DNA of 64,000 bases from positions 1-64,000 of the forward strand of contig CANGHN010000004.1 of NCBI GenBank assembly GCA_947453825.1, in the 5' to 3' direction. Below are positions 43,286 through 53,348 of this stretch, piece after piece. The stretch is from Betaproteobacteria bacterium (GTDB lineage Bacteria; Pseudomonadota; Gammaproteobacteria; Burkholderiales; Burkholderiaceae). The notes below the pieces were generated by a model that was given only the letters and a program-made list of their open reading frames with translations, made no database searches and was not told the DNA's origin. A program made the translations under genes and the position numbers. Every line of letters starts with the position of its first letter. The first letter of the stretch is position 1.

Positions 43286-44170
43286 ATGACTCGTTTACCA
43301 GCCAAGCTAGATGCACTCGCTCTTGCAACACGCCTAAGGCGTGGGCCTAGTGAACATAAGGGTGATGCTGGCAAGGCTTTGCTCATTGGTGGCGCGCCAG
43401 GAATGGCTGGCGCTCTTTTACTTGCTGGCAATGCCTGCCTGCATCTTGGTGCAGGGTGGACTATTTTAGAAATGCTTGATCGAGCATCGGCACATGTTGA
43501 TACTACTTTTCCAGAGCTCATGATTGAGCTGGCAGACGCCTACAATCAAAAGACTTTAAACCTTCATAAGCCAGATGTCATTGCTATTGGACCTGGTCTC
43601 GGAAATTCTACCTTAGCCCCTGACTGGCTAAAAGCTGCCCTAATCTATCCAAATATTCCTCTAGTGATTGATGCTGATGCACTCAATCTCATCGCTGCTT
43701 CAAAAGAATTACTGATTACCCTGCAAAAGCGTAACCAACAATTTCCAGGGATGACGGTATTAACCCCTCACCCGGGAGAAGCAGCCAGATTACTCAATGC
43801 ATCAACAGTACAAATACAAGAAAATCGCATAGAGTCTATTTATAAGCTTGTTGAGCACACTCAATCTATTGTGGTCTTAAAGGGAATGCATACCCTGCTT
43901 GCATCACCACATCATGCGCCATTTCAGTGTCTTGCCGGAAATCCTGGCATGGGAACTGGCGGAATGGGGGATGTTCTGACTGGCAGCATTACAGCAATGG
44001 CAGCTCAGGGTGTGCGTCACCAGCTCAATTTATGGCAAGCGACTCAGCTTGCTGTCGAGCTTCATGCAAGTGCTGCCGATAGCCTAGTCGAACAAGGTGT
44101 TGGGCCCATAGGTCTGACTCCTTCCGAAACCATCTTAGAAATGAGAAGCCTATTAAATAAACTGTTATAA
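43286..44170 (+). CDS. nnrD: ADP-dependent NAD(P)H-hydrate dehydratase
   Basis: A 294-residue carbohydrate-kinase-fold enzyme that repairs damaged NAD(P)H. Landmarks are GGAPGMAGALLLAG, AIGPGLGN, TPHPGEAARLL and NPGMGTGGMGDVLTG. It lacks the N-terminal epimerase domain of E. coli Nnr, so the epimerase must be a separate protein. Followed after six bases by an EamA transporter gene. Confidence 0.93.
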   Translation: MTRLPAKLDALALATRLRRGPSEHKGDAGKALLIGGAPGMAGALLLAGNACLHLGAGWTILEMLDRASAHVDTTFPELMIELADAYNQKTLNLHKPDVIAIGPGLGNSTLAPDWLKAALIYPNIPLVIDADALNLIAASKELLITLQKRNQQFPGMTVLTPHPGEAARLLNASTVQIQENRIESIYKLVEHTQSIVVLKGMHTLLASPHHAPFQCLAGNPGMGTGGMGDVLTGSITAMAAQGVRHQLNLWQATQLAVELHASAADSLVEQGVGPIGLTPSETILEMRSLLNKLL

Positions 44171-44176
44171 AACGGT

Positions 44177-45151
44177 ATGCATTCAGTCAGCACAGTTCAT
44201 CGCAAGCACTACCTTTACGGCATGTTAATGGCCGCAGTGGGTTCAGTCCTTTTCTCAGGAAAAGCCATCTTAGTCAAACTCTGCTTTGGCTATGGGATTA
44301 ATCCAGAAACACTCATCGCCTTACGTATGTTGATGGCGTTACCTATGTTTTGGGCAGTCTATTGGTGGGAGTCGCGCAGAAAAACCATGGCCCCCATCTC
44401 TTGGCTCGATCGGGGTAAATTATTTTTTCTAGGATTCTTGGGTTACTTCCTCTCAAGCTATATTGACTTTATTGGTTTGCAATATATTTCTGCAGGTCTA
44501 GAGCGGATAGTTTTATATCTCACGCCAACAATTGTTTTAGTCATCTCCCATTTTGTTCTACACAAACCAATCTCACGATTACAGTGGTATGCCCTAATCG
44601 TTGGCTACGTAGGCGTCTTTGTCGTTTTTATTCAAGATGCTAGCTCTACTGGAATTCATGCATGGTATGGAATGCTCTTGGTATTTGCTAGCGCCTGCTC
44701 CTATGCTATTTACATGATTGGCTCCGGTGAAATGGTCCGCAGAATCGGGAGCGTGCGCTTAGTAGTTTACGCAAGCTCTGCGTCTGCATTCTTTAGCATC
44801 TTCCAGTCAACGATTTACAACCCCTCTGCCATGTTTGAACAGGTTGCACAAATCTACTGGTTAAGCCTTCTAAACGCTGGTGTGTGTACCGTGATTCCTA
44901 TGCTGCTGATTATGGTTGCCATTAATCGTATTGGCTCACCACTGGTAGCTCAGGCAGGCATAGTAGGTCCAGTGTCTACGATTTTTATGGGCTACTTGGT
45001 ACTTGGAGAACCCATTACTGCAGTACAAATTGGCGGCATGTTACTAGTGATCGCTGCAATGTGGTTATTGGTGCGTAATGATGCGCCAAGAAAAAAGTCA
45101 TTAAACAATAATAAATCTGATGACTTCGATGGAGCAGAAACCCTCAACTAA
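44177..45151 (+). CDS. EamA/DMT-family transporter (1)
   Basis: A 324-residue protein with ten helices in two EamA repeats. YISAGLERIVLYLTPTIVLVIS and the second-repeat LVAQAGIVGPVSTIFMGYLVLGE are typical. Such proteins export metabolites or amino acids. Six bases after nnrD, so one operon. Substrate unknown. Confidence 0.9.
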   Translation: MHSVSTVHRKHYLYGMLMAAVGSVLFSGKAILVKLCFGYGINPETLIALRMLMALPMFWAVYWWESRRKTMAPISWLDRGKLFFLGFLGYFLSSYIDFIGLQYISAGLERIVLYLTPTIVLVISHFVLHKPISRLQWYALIVGYVGVFVVFIQDASSTGIHAWYGMLLVFASACSYAIYMIGSGEMVRRIGSVRLVVYASSASAFFSIFQSTIYNPSAMFEQVAQIYWLSLLNAGVCTVIPMLLIMVAINRIGSPLVAQAGIVGPVSTIFMGYLVLGEPITAVQIGGMLLVIAAMWLLVRNDAPRKKSLNNNKSDDFDGAETLN

Positions 45152-45173
45152 GCCAGGGTCAAGCTTCGGTAGA

Positions 45174-45431
45174 TTATTGTGCCACTGTGTCTGCAGCTGC
45201 CTTAGCTTTTTTCTTAGATTTCTTCTTTGATTTTTTCTCAGCCTTCTTCTGCTTCTTGGCTTGTTTCTTTACTGCTTTTTCAGAAGCAGCGTTATCCGCT
45301 GGAGCTGGGGCAGCAGCAGGTGCAGCAGCAGGTGCAGGCGCTGGATCAGCAGCCATCACTACGACTGGAGAAAGGCTGATAGCGACAGAAATCAAGGAAG
45401 CCAAACTAAGACGTGCGATACGAGAAATCAT
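45174..45431 (-). CDS. Small exported Ala/Pro- and Lys-rich protein
   Basis: Start at ATG 45431 follows GGAGAA at six bases. The 85-residue product has a signal peptide (cut near VMAAD), a Pro/Ala stretch (~25-46) and a strongly basic Lys-rich tail (~50-80). Similar low-complexity exported proteins are frequent in betaproteobacteria; function unknown. Opposite-strand frames here are low-complexity shadows. Confidence 0.6.
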   Translation of the reverse strand: MISRIARLSLASLISVAISLSPVVVMAADPAPAPAAAPAAAPAPADNAASEKAVKKQAKKQKKAEKKSKKKSKKKAKAAADTVAQ

Positions 45432-45511
45432 GAAATTCTCCAAGAAAGTGTGTGGATGAATTAATCATACTCAAAAATCTGTCATAAATGCTTTATTTTT
45501 GGCGGGCAAAG

Positions 45512-45537
45512 AAAAAGGCCATCATCTGATGGCCTTT
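45512..45537 (-). terminator. Terminator of the aminotransferase gene
   Basis: AAAGGCCATC (45514-45523) pairs with GATGGCCTTT (45528-45537); on the minus strand a T run follows. Confidence 0.9.
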
Positions 45538-45555
45538 AATCTGAAGAATTGAAGC

Positions 45556-46704
45556 TTAAGCAGGTTGTGCTTCTACTTCGGTAATCTTCTCAAGAGCAGC
45601 AGCCAGATGACCTACAGTTCGATCGACGTGGGCCAATTTCTCTAAACCAAAGAGGCCAAGGCGGAAGGTCCGGAAATCTGGTCTTTCATCGCACTGTAAT
45701 GGAACTCCCGCTGCAGTTTGCATACCCAGAGCAATAAATTTCTTACCAGACTGAATGTCAGCATCTGTAGTGTAACTTACTACCACTCCAGGTGCCTGAA
45801 AGCCTTTTGCAGATACAGAGTGATAACCCTTGGATATCAATAAGTCACGCACTTTAGTACCCAACTCTACTTGCTTAGCTTTGAGTGCTGCAAAGCCAAG
45901 GGATTGAGTCTCTTTCATCACATTGCGCAAAATCTTTAGTGCGTCTGTTGGCATAGTGGTGTGATAAACATGGCCGCCCTTTTCGTAGGCCTCCATGATT
46001 TGTAGCCATTTCTTCAAATCCATTGAGAAACTAGTGCTTTGAGTAGCATCAATGCTCTTACGAGCTCTATCGCCAAGGGCAATCAAAGCGCAGCATGGGG
46101 AACTACTCCAGCCTTTTTGGGGAGCAGTAATCAATACATCCACATTACAAGCCTTCATATCAACCCACATAGCTCCAGAAGCGATGCAATCCAATACAAA
46201 TAAGCCATTGACGGACTGAACTGCTTCACCAACCGCTTTGAGGTAATCGTCAGGAAGAATGATGCCTGCAGAAGTTTCAACGTGGGGTGCAAAAACCACC
46301 GCTGGCTTTTCTTTCTTAATAAAAGCAACCACCTCTTCAATCGGTGCAGGTGCAAATACGCCTTGTGTGGAATTTTCCAACTGACGGCCCTTGATCACGG
46401 TTACGTCACTTGTAATATTGGAGTGTTCAAAAATCTGGGTCCAACGATAGCTGAACCAACCGTTACGCAGCACTAAACATTTTTGATTGTTTGCAAATTG
46501 ACGGGCAACTGCCTCCATGCCAAAAGTGCCGCTACCTGGAACAATAACTGCTGAGCTCGCGTTATAAGCGTCTTTGAGAACGCTGGAGATGTCGACCATC
46601 ACGCGCTTGAACTCTTCAGACATGTGATTTAAAGAGCGATCGGTATAAACAACCGAGAACTCTAATAAACCATCTGGATCAACATTGGGAAGTAAGCCTG
46701 GCAT
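45556..46704 (-). CDS. Class V aminotransferase, alanine-glyoxylate type
   Basis: A 382-residue PLP enzyme. PGSGTFGMEA near 56-64 binds phosphate, and the PLP-lysine is K197 in TAPQKGWSS. Class V members of this group use glyoxylate, pyruvate or phosphonates as amino acceptors (alanine-glyoxylate or ureidoglycine-glyoxylate aminotransferase, PhnW). No purine or phosphonate genes adjoin. A perfect palindrome TTCCTAGGAA (46711-46720) lies just upstream. Confidence 0.85.
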   Translation of the reverse strand: MPGLLPNVDPDGLLEFSVVYTDRSLNHMSEEFKRVMVDISSVLKDAYNASSAVIVPGSGTFGMEAVARQFANNQKCLVLRNGWFSYRWTQIFEHSNITSDVTVIKGRQLENSTQGVFAPAPIEEVVAFIKKEKPAVVFAPHVETSAGIILPDDYLKAVGEAVQSVNGLFVLDCIASGAMWVDMKACNVDVLITAPQKGWSSSPCCALIALGDRARKSIDATQSTSFSMDLKKWLQIMEAYEKGGHVYHTTMPTDALKILRNVMKETQSLGFAALKAKQVELGTKVRDLLISKGYHSVSAKGFQAPGVVVSYTTDADIQSGKKFIALGMQTAAGVPLQCDERPDFRTFRLGLFGLEKLAHVDRTVGHLAAALEKITEVEAQPA

Positions 46705-46850
46705 AGTAGTTTCCTAGGAATTTCTGTGATTAGCCCTAAATGATACCGATTTGGGCATTTTTTGCACTGCAAACTGGTTTATTGACTCAATTTAAGCCAT
46801 TTAGAGCGGTCTAGGCAGAACAAGCAGGGAAATCTGAGGGCTAGCCAAGC

Positions 46851-47990
46851 CTAATCCGCCCCAAATTGCGCAGGGTTCTTTTGCCGCTTTTCAACAGCAT
46901 TTTTAAGCAAGGCTACAAGCCTATAGAAACCATGAGCAAACTTTCCATAGGGCATTGTCAAGAAAAAGCCCATCACAAATCCCAAATGGATCGCCAATAA
47001 TGCTGCCATCGAAGCACTATCGCGATAGGCTAGCAATATCAAGCCGGATGCACTAATACAAAACAGGAGCACGATGAATGCACGATCCATAGGTCTCTGG
47101 CTAGCATCACCATGATCTACATTACGAACTAGGTTTAAGTACAGCAATCCAACAGGACCAATTACCAAGCCGATACCACCAAGCGTTCCCAAGACCACTG
47201 GCAAACTAGTGATTGCATAAGGTGCATGGAGATCAAGCACATAGTGATACAGAGTTGCTACGCTAGTGGCAGCAAAGCACAGCATGAAGCCATAAAAAGT
47301 GAAGTGGTGAAAGCGTTTACGCCACAGTGAGAATGCATCATCTTCGTTATTACAGCCATCTCCATGGCCGCCACCAAGATACTTCAAGGTTAAGGCATCA
47401 TGAGTCGCTTCAGATAAAGCCTGACCAGAGACGGAGCCCGGTGTGATGCCTCTCCAAAAATCAATCAAGCCAATTAACAAAGCCAGAACTGAAAAACCAA
47501 AGACGGCTCCAAACATCAGGGCAAGCGTATTGTGAGGAAAGATTGCATAAAAATTTCCTGCTAGCGGACCGGGATTCAAAGTACCGCTCATCCATAAAGT
47601 CATCAACAAGAAGAAAATAATGGCTAGGGAGGTCAACAGAGACACTACCACCCCATTGGCACGATATAAGTTACCAAATGATTTGGGCCACGCATACGTC
47701 ATATAAGTATCTTTACGAACCTGCGCCATCACACGTGGAATATTGACTGCAAACTCATGTGGGGGAGCATATTGGCAGGCATGCAAACAAGCGCCACAAT
47801 TATGGCAAAGGTTAGCCAAATAATGGACATCACTGGGTGAATATTCAAGCCTACGAGTCATCGCCGGAAAGACTGCGCAGAATCCTTCGCAGTAACGACA
47901 AGCGTTACAGATTTGCAACATGCGAGCCGCTTCTTGCTCTGGCGCCGCTAATGCGCTTGCCTCTTGAATGAGAGACTTAAGCTGTTGCAT
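46851..47990 (-). CDS. tcuB: Tricarballylate utilisation protein TcuB
   Basis: A 379-residue membrane iron-sulfur protein. Two 4Fe-4S sites near the N-terminus (C28, C31, C34, C38 and C62, C65, C68, C72) precede about six membrane helices with histidines able to bind haem. TcuB reoxidises TcuA and passes electrons to quinone. Start at ATG 47990 is fixed by GGAGG six bases upstream; it overlaps the end of tcuA by 14 bases. Confidence 0.92.
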   Translation of the reverse strand: MQQLKSLIQEASALAAPEQEAARMLQICNACRYCEGFCAVFPAMTRRLEYSPSDVHYLANLCHNCGACLHACQYAPPHEFAVNIPRVMAQVRKDTYMTYAWPKSFGNLYRANGVVVSLLTSLAIIFFLLMTLWMSGTLNPGPLAGNFYAIFPHNTLALMFGAVFGFSVLALLIGLIDFWRGITPGSVSGQALSEATHDALTLKYLGGGHGDGCNNEDDAFSLWRKRFHHFTFYGFMLCFAATSVATLYHYVLDLHAPYAITSLPVVLGTLGGIGLVIGPVGLLYLNLVRNVDHGDASQRPMDRAFIVLLFCISASGLILLAYRDSASMAALLAIHLGFVMGFFLTMPYGKFAHGFYRLVALLKNAVEKRQKNPAQFGAD

Positions 47991-49389
47991 GCTGAGCCTC
48001 CATATTTTGTACCAGTGCTGCTTTAGCAGCCTCTGTGCCTGCAATTCTTCCAAATACTGTACCAATAGCCATGCCGATACCTGCGGCATAACCTTTACCT
48101 AATACATTTCCAGCCATCATTTCTCCAGCAACAAAAAGATTTTTGCTGGGCTGACCCTGCAAGCGAACGGCTGCAGTTTCATCGGTCTTTAATCCCAAAT
48201 AGGTAAATGTCACTCCTGGACGAACGGCGTAAGCATAAAAAGGTGCAGTGTCGATTGGTAATGCCCAATGGGTTTTAGGCGGCTCTAAGTCAATGGTATG
48301 ACAGTCATCCATGATGGTGTGATCAAAGGTTCCCACCTGACATGCTGCGTTATAAGTTTGAATTGTTTTCACTAAGGCCGCTGGATCTAGGCCCAGCTTG
48401 CGCGCTAACTCTTCAAGAGTATCAGCCTTCTCACCCGGAAATACAGGGGGCATGAATCGTCCCAATACTTTTGAATCAATGATCGAGTAGCCGATCTGGC
48501 CAGGCTGTTGCGCGACTAAGCGTCCCCAAAATGCATACCGCTTAGGCCAGAAGTCTTCGCCCTCATCTGAAAAACGTTGGGCATTTTTATTCACCACAAT
48601 ACCAAACGATACAGCATCAATACGAGTGCAAATACCGCCGTCATACAAAGGTGCGCGCGCATCCACAGCCACCATATGGGCTTGCGTCGGATCGCTAACG
48701 GAATCAGCGCCCAATGCAATCAGCTGCTTGAGTAAAACACCATTGTTATAGCGCGTGCCTCGGATTAAGAAATTATCAGCGGGAGATTCTCCAAGTTCAT
48801 TGACTCCCCATGCTTCTTTGAGCCACTCACGATTCGACTCAAATCCACCGGCAGCCAACACACAGGTCTTTGCTTCGATACGCTCTGCTCCAACACAAGC
48901 AGCAATAAATTTCCCATCTTGGATGTCGATTGAGTCTACTGGCGAGTCATAACGGATTTGTACTCCCAATTTTTCTGCGCTGCGATAGTAAGCATTAACC
49001 AGGGCCTTACCACCTCCCATGAAGAATGCATTCGTGCGAGAAAGATTTAAGGTTCCGGATAGGGGTGGCTGAAATCGAACCCCATGATGTTTCATCCACT
49101 CACGGCATTGGGATGAAGCGCGTATAACCAGTCTAGCCAATTTTTCATCAGTAAGGCCACTGGTCACCTTTAATACATCCTGCCAGTACTCTTCTTCGGC
49201 GTAGGATTCAAGCATCACATCCTCAGGGGCATCATGCATGGCACGAATGTTTCTGGTGTGCGCAGAATTTCCGCCTCGCCACTCCTTGGGCGCAGATTCT
49301 AATAGCAGCACGCTAGCGCCAGCTTCTCGTGCCATTAGAGCGGCACATAAAGCAGCATTACCGCCACCAATCACTAAAACATCAACCAT
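47977..49389 (-). CDS. tcuA: FAD-dependent tricarballylate dehydrogenase TcuA
   Basis: A 470-residue flavoprotein of the succinate dehydrogenase/fumarate reductase family. [16 protein letters not shown] binds [15 protein letters not shown] and the closing [22 protein letters not shown] are typical for TcuA. It oxidises tricarballylate to cis-aconitate, relieving a citrate-cycle inhibitor. No tcuC transporter or tcuR regulator is next to it; uptake may use one of the Bug receptors, which is an inference. Confidence 0.92.
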   Translation of the reverse strand: MVDVLVIGGGNAALCAALMAREAGASVLLLESAPKEWRGGNSAHTRNIRAMHDAPEDVMLESYAEEEYWQDVLKVTSGLTDEKLARLVIRASSQCREWMKHHGVRFQPPLSGTLNLSRTNAFFMGGGKALVNAYYRSAEKLGVQIRYDSPVDSIDIQDGKFIAACVGAERIEAKTCVLAAGGFESNREWLKEAWGVNELGESPADNFLIRGTRYNNGVLLKQLIALGADSVSDPTQAHMVAVDARAPLYDGGICTRIDAVSFGIVVNKNAQRFSDEGEDFWPKRYAFWGRLVAQQPGQIGYSIIDSKVLGRFMPPVFPGEKADTLEELARKLGLDPAALVKTIQTYNAACQVGTFDHTIMDDCHTIDLEPPKTHWALPIDTAPFYAYAVRPGVTFTYLGLKTDETAAVRLQGQPSKNLFVAGEMMAGNVLGKGYAAGIGMAIGTVFGRIAGTEAAKAALVQNMEAQHATA

Positions 49390-49480
49390 AAACTCACATC
49401 ATTTTGAGGAATGAAAAGGAATAACTTTACTGTTTTTTTCAGATTCTTACCTAGGTAGGCATCCATTCTTGCCCAGTACG

Positions 49481-50383
49481 CTAGCGCTTTTTGCTAGAGG
49501 ACACCCAAATACCTAAGGCAATTAAAGTGAAGGCTACCCCATGGAATAATTGCGGTGGCTCACCTAGCATGGCAGCAGAGAACAAGGCGGTGAACAAGGG
49601 AATGAAATTAGCAAAGAAGGCAGCCATAGTCGGACCCGCCCCATTAACACCCAAACCCCAACAGCGATAAGCAATGAGAGATGGGCCAACTGCAACGAAC
49701 AAAATCAAGGATCCAGTCCACAAATTAAGATCTAGAAATGCATGTCCAGCAGCAATCTCCATGCCATCAAATAATCCAGTCCACAAAAGACCAACCAATA
49801 CTTGTCCGAATAAGAAATCAGCCCAAGGCCATTGACGCTCAGTGCTAGAGCCAGGTCGAGTCAGCATCCAACTGTAAGTGGCCCACAAAATCGTGGCTAA
49901 CACAATAAAGAGATCGCCCATCACCAGTTGCATCGATAGCAAAGTAGCCAGATCTCCTCTGCTCAACACGATACCTACTCCAATCATGGAGACTACTGCA
50001 CCCACCATCTGTAAGAGATTAGGCTTTGTCTCATAAAAGATAGCACCAATCATGAGCATCCAAATTGGCATGCTAGCGCCGATCAAAGTAACGTTAATGG
50101 CTGTCGAGGTTTGTAGAGCAAGATATAAAAGGACGTTGTAACTACCAACTCCAAATAGACCTAACAGCAAAAAGCGTTTTTTATTTTGCCAAAAATCACT
50201 ACCAGGCTTCAATACACGCCAACCAAAAGGAAGTAGTAACAGGGCCGCCAAAGCCCAGCGCACTGTACTCAAAGTAATCGGCGAAACACTACCAACCAAA
50301 ACGCGGCCTGCAATTGCATTACCAGCCCATAAGGCCGTAGCAGTTAACAGATAAGCGATAGTTGCTAAATTAAGTTGGGGCAT
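49481..50383 (-). CDS. EamA/DMT-family transporter (2)
   Basis: A 300-residue transporter with ten helices in two EamA repeats: AIAGRVLVGSVSPITLSTVRW in the first and GLGVNGAGPTMAAFFANFIPLFTALFSAAMLGE in the second. Probably a metabolite exporter; substrate unknown. Not closely related to the copy at 44177. Divergent from lldD, with ~145 bases between that contain an inverted repeat. Confidence 0.9.
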   Translation of the reverse strand: MPQLNLATIAYLLTATALWAGNAIAGRVLVGSVSPITLSTVRWALAALLLLPFGWRVLKPGSDFWQNKKRFLLLGLFGVGSYNVLLYLALQTSTAINVTLIGASMPIWMLMIGAIFYETKPNLLQMVGAVVSMIGVGIVLSRGDLATLLSMQLVMGDLFIVLATILWATYSWMLTRPGSSTERQWPWADFLFGQVLVGLLWTGLFDGMEIAAGHAFLDLNLWTGSLILFVAVGPSLIAYRCWGLGVNGAGPTMAAFFANFIPLFTALFSAAMLGEPPQLFHGVAFTLIALGIWVSSSKKR

Positions 50384-50434
50384 TCAGAAGAATCAAAGAT
50401 GAATAGGTATTTGAGGCCCCCAATGAAGGAGTAC

Positions 50435-50471
50435 CTTAGCATTGTAGAAACAAATCTGCGGTATTGCTAAG
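50435..50471. promoter_or_regulatory. Inverted repeat upstream of lldD
   Basis: CTTAGCA (50435-50441) and TGCTAAG (50465-50471) form a seven-base inverted repeat with a 23-base spacer between two divergent genes. Could be a regulator site; no matching regulator is encoded nearby. Confidence 0.25.
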
Positions 50472-50528
50472 ATAGAGCTTAATTAGACAAATGCCCCACT
50501 CAAGAGGCGTTTCATAGAAGGATACATT

Positions 50529-51674
50529 GTGGCAATCATTACCAATATTGAAGACTTACGCGTACTCCACAAAAAACGCACCCCCAAGATGTTTTATGAC
50601 TATGCGGACTCAGGCTCATGGACCGAGTCGACCTACCGCGCAAATGAATCTGACTTTCAGAAAATTAAATTACGTCAACGTGTAGCGGTCAATATGACCA
50701 ACCGCACAACTAAAACTACCATGGTTGGCGAAGAAGTTACTATGCCTGTAGCACTTGCCCCCACCGGCCTTACTGGAATGCAAATTGCTGATGGCGAAAT
50801 TTTGGCAGCCAAAGCAGCAGAAAAGTTTGGTGTGCCATTCTGCTTGTCGACTATGAGCATTTGTTCAATTGAAGATGTAGCTGAACACACCACTAAGCCA
50901 TTCTGGTTTCAGTTATACGTCATGAAAGATCGTGGCTTCATTGAGCGTCTCATCGAACGCGCAAAAGCAGCTAAATGCTCTGCTCTCGTTTTAACTTTAG
51001 ATTTGCAAATCTTGGGGCAACGTCATAAAGACCTAAAGAATGGTCTTTCTGCCCCACCTAAGCTTACGCTTGCGAACATGATCAATATGGCAACCAAACC
51101 CCGTTGGTGCATGGGAATGGCAATGACACCTCGTAGAACCTTCCGTAATATTGTTGGGCACGCTACCGGTGTCGGCAATATGTCCTCTCTATCCTCTTGG
51201 ACCGCAGAGCAATTCGACCCAGGCTTAAATTGGGGTGATGTGGAATGGATTAAAAAATTATGGGGTGGCAAGCTCATTATTAAGGGAATATTGGATGAGG
51301 ACGATGCGCGTTTTGCAGCTAACTCTGGCGCGGATGCTTTAATTGTTTCTAACCATGGAGGGCGCCAATTGGATGGTGCTGTTTCTAGCATTCAAGCTTT
51401 GCCTGGAATTGTTAACGCGGTTGGAAAAGACATTGAGGTTTGGATGGATGGCGGCATTCGCTCAGGACAAGATGTTTTGAAAGCCTGGGCACTGGGTGCG
51501 CGTGGCACGATGATTGGTAGGCCCTTCTTGTATGGCTTAGGCGCTATGGGGGAAGCCGGCGTTACCAAGTGCCTAGAATTAATCCATAATGAATTAGATA
51601 TCACTATGGCATTTACCGGCCATCGCGATATTCAAAACATCACTAAAGATATTTTGTATCCAGGAACTTTTTAA
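50529..51674 (+). CDS. lldD: FMN-dependent L-lactate dehydrogenase-type enzyme
   Basis: A 381-residue alpha-hydroxyacid dehydrogenase. FMN- and substrate-site stretches FQLYVMKDR, KGILDEDDARFA and the catalytic SNHGGRQLDGA are present. L-lactate is the likeliest substrate; glycolate or mandelate are possible. Start is GTG at 50529 with AGAAGGA upstream. The TAA at 51672-51674 is followed in the same frame by the DUF4239 coding region. Confidence 0.9.
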   Translation: MAIITNIEDLRVLHKKRTPKMFYDYADSGSWTESTYRANESDFQKIKLRQRVAVNMTNRTTKTTMVGEEVTMPVALAPTGLTGMQIADGEILAAKAAEKFGVPFCLSTMSICSIEDVAEHTTKPFWFQLYVMKDRGFIERLIERAKAAKCSALVLTLDLQILGQRHKDLKNGLSAPPKLTLANMINMATKPRWCMGMAMTPRRTFRNIVGHATGVGNMSSLSSWTAEQFDPGLNWGDVEWIKKLWGGKLIIKGILDEDDARFAANSGADALIVSNHGGRQLDGAVSSIQALPGIVNAVGKDIEVWMDGGIRSGQDVLKAWALGARGTMIGRPFLYGLGAMGEAGVTKCLELIHNELDITMAFTGHRDIQNITKDILYPGTF

Positions 51675-52475
51675 ATTAATCAGCTACTCAACTACCCTCT
51701 ACTTGTTTTTGGAATTTCCCTTCTTGTCTTCGCGCTTTCTGTTTGGTTTGGCAATGCAGTACTCAGCCACTATCGGACTAAAGATACTGAGACCTCAGAA
51801 GACCTGGGAATTATTCAAACAGCTACACTAAGTCTCCTAGCATTAATTATTGGCTTTACTTTCTCGATGGCCATTGATCGTCATGATCAACGTGAATTAC
51901 TCGAGGAAGGTGAAGCGAATGCAATCGCTACGGAATACCTTAGGGTGGACTTACTGCCGCCCAAGATAGCTGTCAGCACCAAGTCACTCCTGAATCATTA
52001 CGTCGATTTACGTATCCAGTTCTACTCTATAAAGAACTCTGAACAGATCCACGAGATTCGTCAAAAAACTGATGAAACTCAAGCAGCACTCTGGAATGAA
52101 ATCCTCCCATATGTCAGAGCGAATCAAACAAACACTATTGCACTAGTTGCCTCAGGAATGAATGATGTCTTCAATTCACAAGGTTATGTTCAGGCTGCCT
52201 GGTGGAACCGTATCCCGAATACTGCATGGGCATTGATGGCAGCCATTTCTGTCTGTGCAAACCTATTAGTTGGATTTGGCGCCCGCAACTTTAAAAAAAA
52301 TATCGCTCTGTTCATGATTTTTCCTTTTGTGATTTCTGTATCATTTTTTCTGATTGCAGATATTGATAGCCCTAGAGGAGGCATCATCCGCATTGAACCT
52401 CGCAATCTTCTGATACTGAAACAATCATTAAATCCCCAGATGGAAGTAGAAAAACCTTCTGCCAGAAGTCATTAA
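51675..52475 (+). CDS. DUF4239-like membrane protein with probable ATT start
   Basis: The frame opens directly after the lldD stop and has no ATG, GTG or TTG until 51867, yet codons before that ATG encode a good N-terminal helix (YPLLVFGISLLVFALSVWFG) and conserved-looking TATLSLLALIIGFTFSM. I therefore start at ATT 51675, nine bases after AGGA (51662-51665). The full 266 residues have two N-terminal and two C-terminal helices around a soluble middle (DQRELLEEGEANAIATEYLR), the bestrophin-like DUF4239 plan. Starting at 51867 would remove the first two helices. Function unknown. Confidence 0.6.
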   Translation: MNQLLNYPLLVFGISLLVFALSVWFGNAVLSHYRTKDTETSEDLGIIQTATLSLLALIIGFTFSMAIDRHDQRELLEEGEANAIATEYLRVDLLPPKIAVSTKSLLNHYVDLRIQFYSIKNSEQIHEIRQKTDETQAALWNEILPYVRANQTNTIALVASGMNDVFNSQGYVQAAWWNRIPNTAWALMAAISVCANLLVGFGARNFKKNIALFMIFPFVISVSFFLIADIDSPRGGIIRIEPRNLLILKQSLNPQMEVEKPSARSH

Positions 52476-52498
52476 GCATCACCATATAGGCGGTAAAT

Positions 52499-52687
52499 AT
52501 GAAACGTGTAGTAGACGTCTTTAAGAACCGCGGTCGCGAGTTGGTTTGGACTTATGTCATTCATCTGCAGAACGATGATGAATTTCACCCAGGTCAGCTT
52601 GATTTTGAAGCTGAGGCCCTCAGACTCTCCCAGATTGATAAAAGGGGTCTAGCGAACGAACTCAGCGCAAAGGTAAGGCTTAATTAG
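52499..52687 (+). CDS. Small charged protein of unknown function
   Basis: A 62-residue frame with AGGCGG seven bases ahead of its ATG. The product (KRVVDVFKNRGRELVWTYVI...) is soluble and charged, with no signal or membrane segment. No family recognised. Lies 23 bases after the DUF4239 gene, so may share its transcript. Confidence 0.55.
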   Translation: MKRVVDVFKNRGRELVWTYVIHLQNDDEFHPGQLDFEAEALRLSQIDKRGLANELSAKVRLN

Positions 52688-52749
52688 TCCGCCAATCCCC
52701 CTTTCTGTAGCCCTGGCATAGGGAAATTACCCATATAGTTGTTATTGTT

Positions 52750-52768
52750 AATGAGATTCATTATCATT
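52750..52768 (+). promoter_or_regulatory. Fur-box-like site before cytochrome b561
   Basis: AATGAGATTCATTATCATT matches the Fur-box pattern of repeated NATWAT hexamers and lies about 35 bases before the chosen start at 52803. Iron control of this cytochrome is an inference. Confidence 0.55.
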
Positions 52769-52802
52769 TATGATGGTTCTGTCTCAACTAATAACAACGA
52801 AA

Positions 52803-53348
52803 ATGTCCACAACCCGCTATCACCCCGCCTCCATCTTTCTTCACTGGTTTGTATTTCTACTCGTAATCGCAGCATGTATTGCCATTGAGCTAAAAGGTCA
52901 ATTCCCCAAGGGAAGCGAGCCACGTGAGCTTTGTAAATCCATTCATGGCATGATTGGACAGCTCATTTTTCTAGCAATGGCTCTTCGTCTGATGGTGCGT
53001 TTCATCTATGGCGTCCCTAAGCCAACGAACCCTAAGCCTATATTCGTTTCTTTAGCTACAGCAATGCATTGGCTCATCTATGCCCTGCTATTGATATCCC
53101 CTATCTTTGGCTTCCTGTATTTTCAGTATGGCGGTAAGGAAATTCATTTCTTTGGTTTAGTTTGGCCTCAAATGCTGACCCCAAACTCAGAAATGAAAAA
53201 ACTCGTTGAAGGGATTCATGAGTTTTTAGGAAATACCCTTTACTTCTTGATTGGCGCCCATGCATTGGCAGCTTTATGGCAACATTATGTTGTGAAAGAC
53301 GATACACTTCGTCGCATGTTAAGCAAAGTAAAGGCGATTACAGAATGA
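52803..53348 (+). CDS. Cytochrome b561-type membrane protein
   Basis: A 181-residue protein with four helices. Histidines in YHPASIFLHW, SIHGMIGQL, MHWLIY and AHALAALWQHY can bind two b haems. I choose the ATG at 52803 because the alternative 33 bases upstream lies beside the Fur-like site and lacks the family N-terminus. Likely passes electrons from quinol or to periplasmic acceptors. The stop overlaps the next start (ATGA). Confidence 0.88.
   Translation: MSTTRYHPASIFLHWFVFLLVIAACIAIELKGQFPKGSEPRELCKSIHGMIGQLIFLAMALRLMVRFIYGVPKPTNPKPIFVSLATAMHWLIYALLLISPIFGFLYFQYGGKEIHFFGLVWPQMLTPNSEMKKLVEGIHEFLGNTLYFLIGAHALAALWQHYVVKDDTLRRMLSKVKAITE

Noticed and set aside
45187-45464. Plus-strand frames rich in Phe/Ala or Cys/Arg
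   Set aside because: They mirror the Ala/Lys-rich minus-strand gene; no ribosome site or plausible protein.
46711-46720. TTCCTAGGAA palindrome, and TACCTAGGTA at 49448-49457
   Set aside because: Both contain CCTAGG and could be regulator sites, but they are short and differ in flanks, so no shared motif can be claimed.
50529-52475. lldD and DUF4239 as one gene broken by a stop
   Set aside because: lldD ends at its normal family length and the second part is a separate known family with its own ribosome site, so two genes are more likely than a broken fusion.
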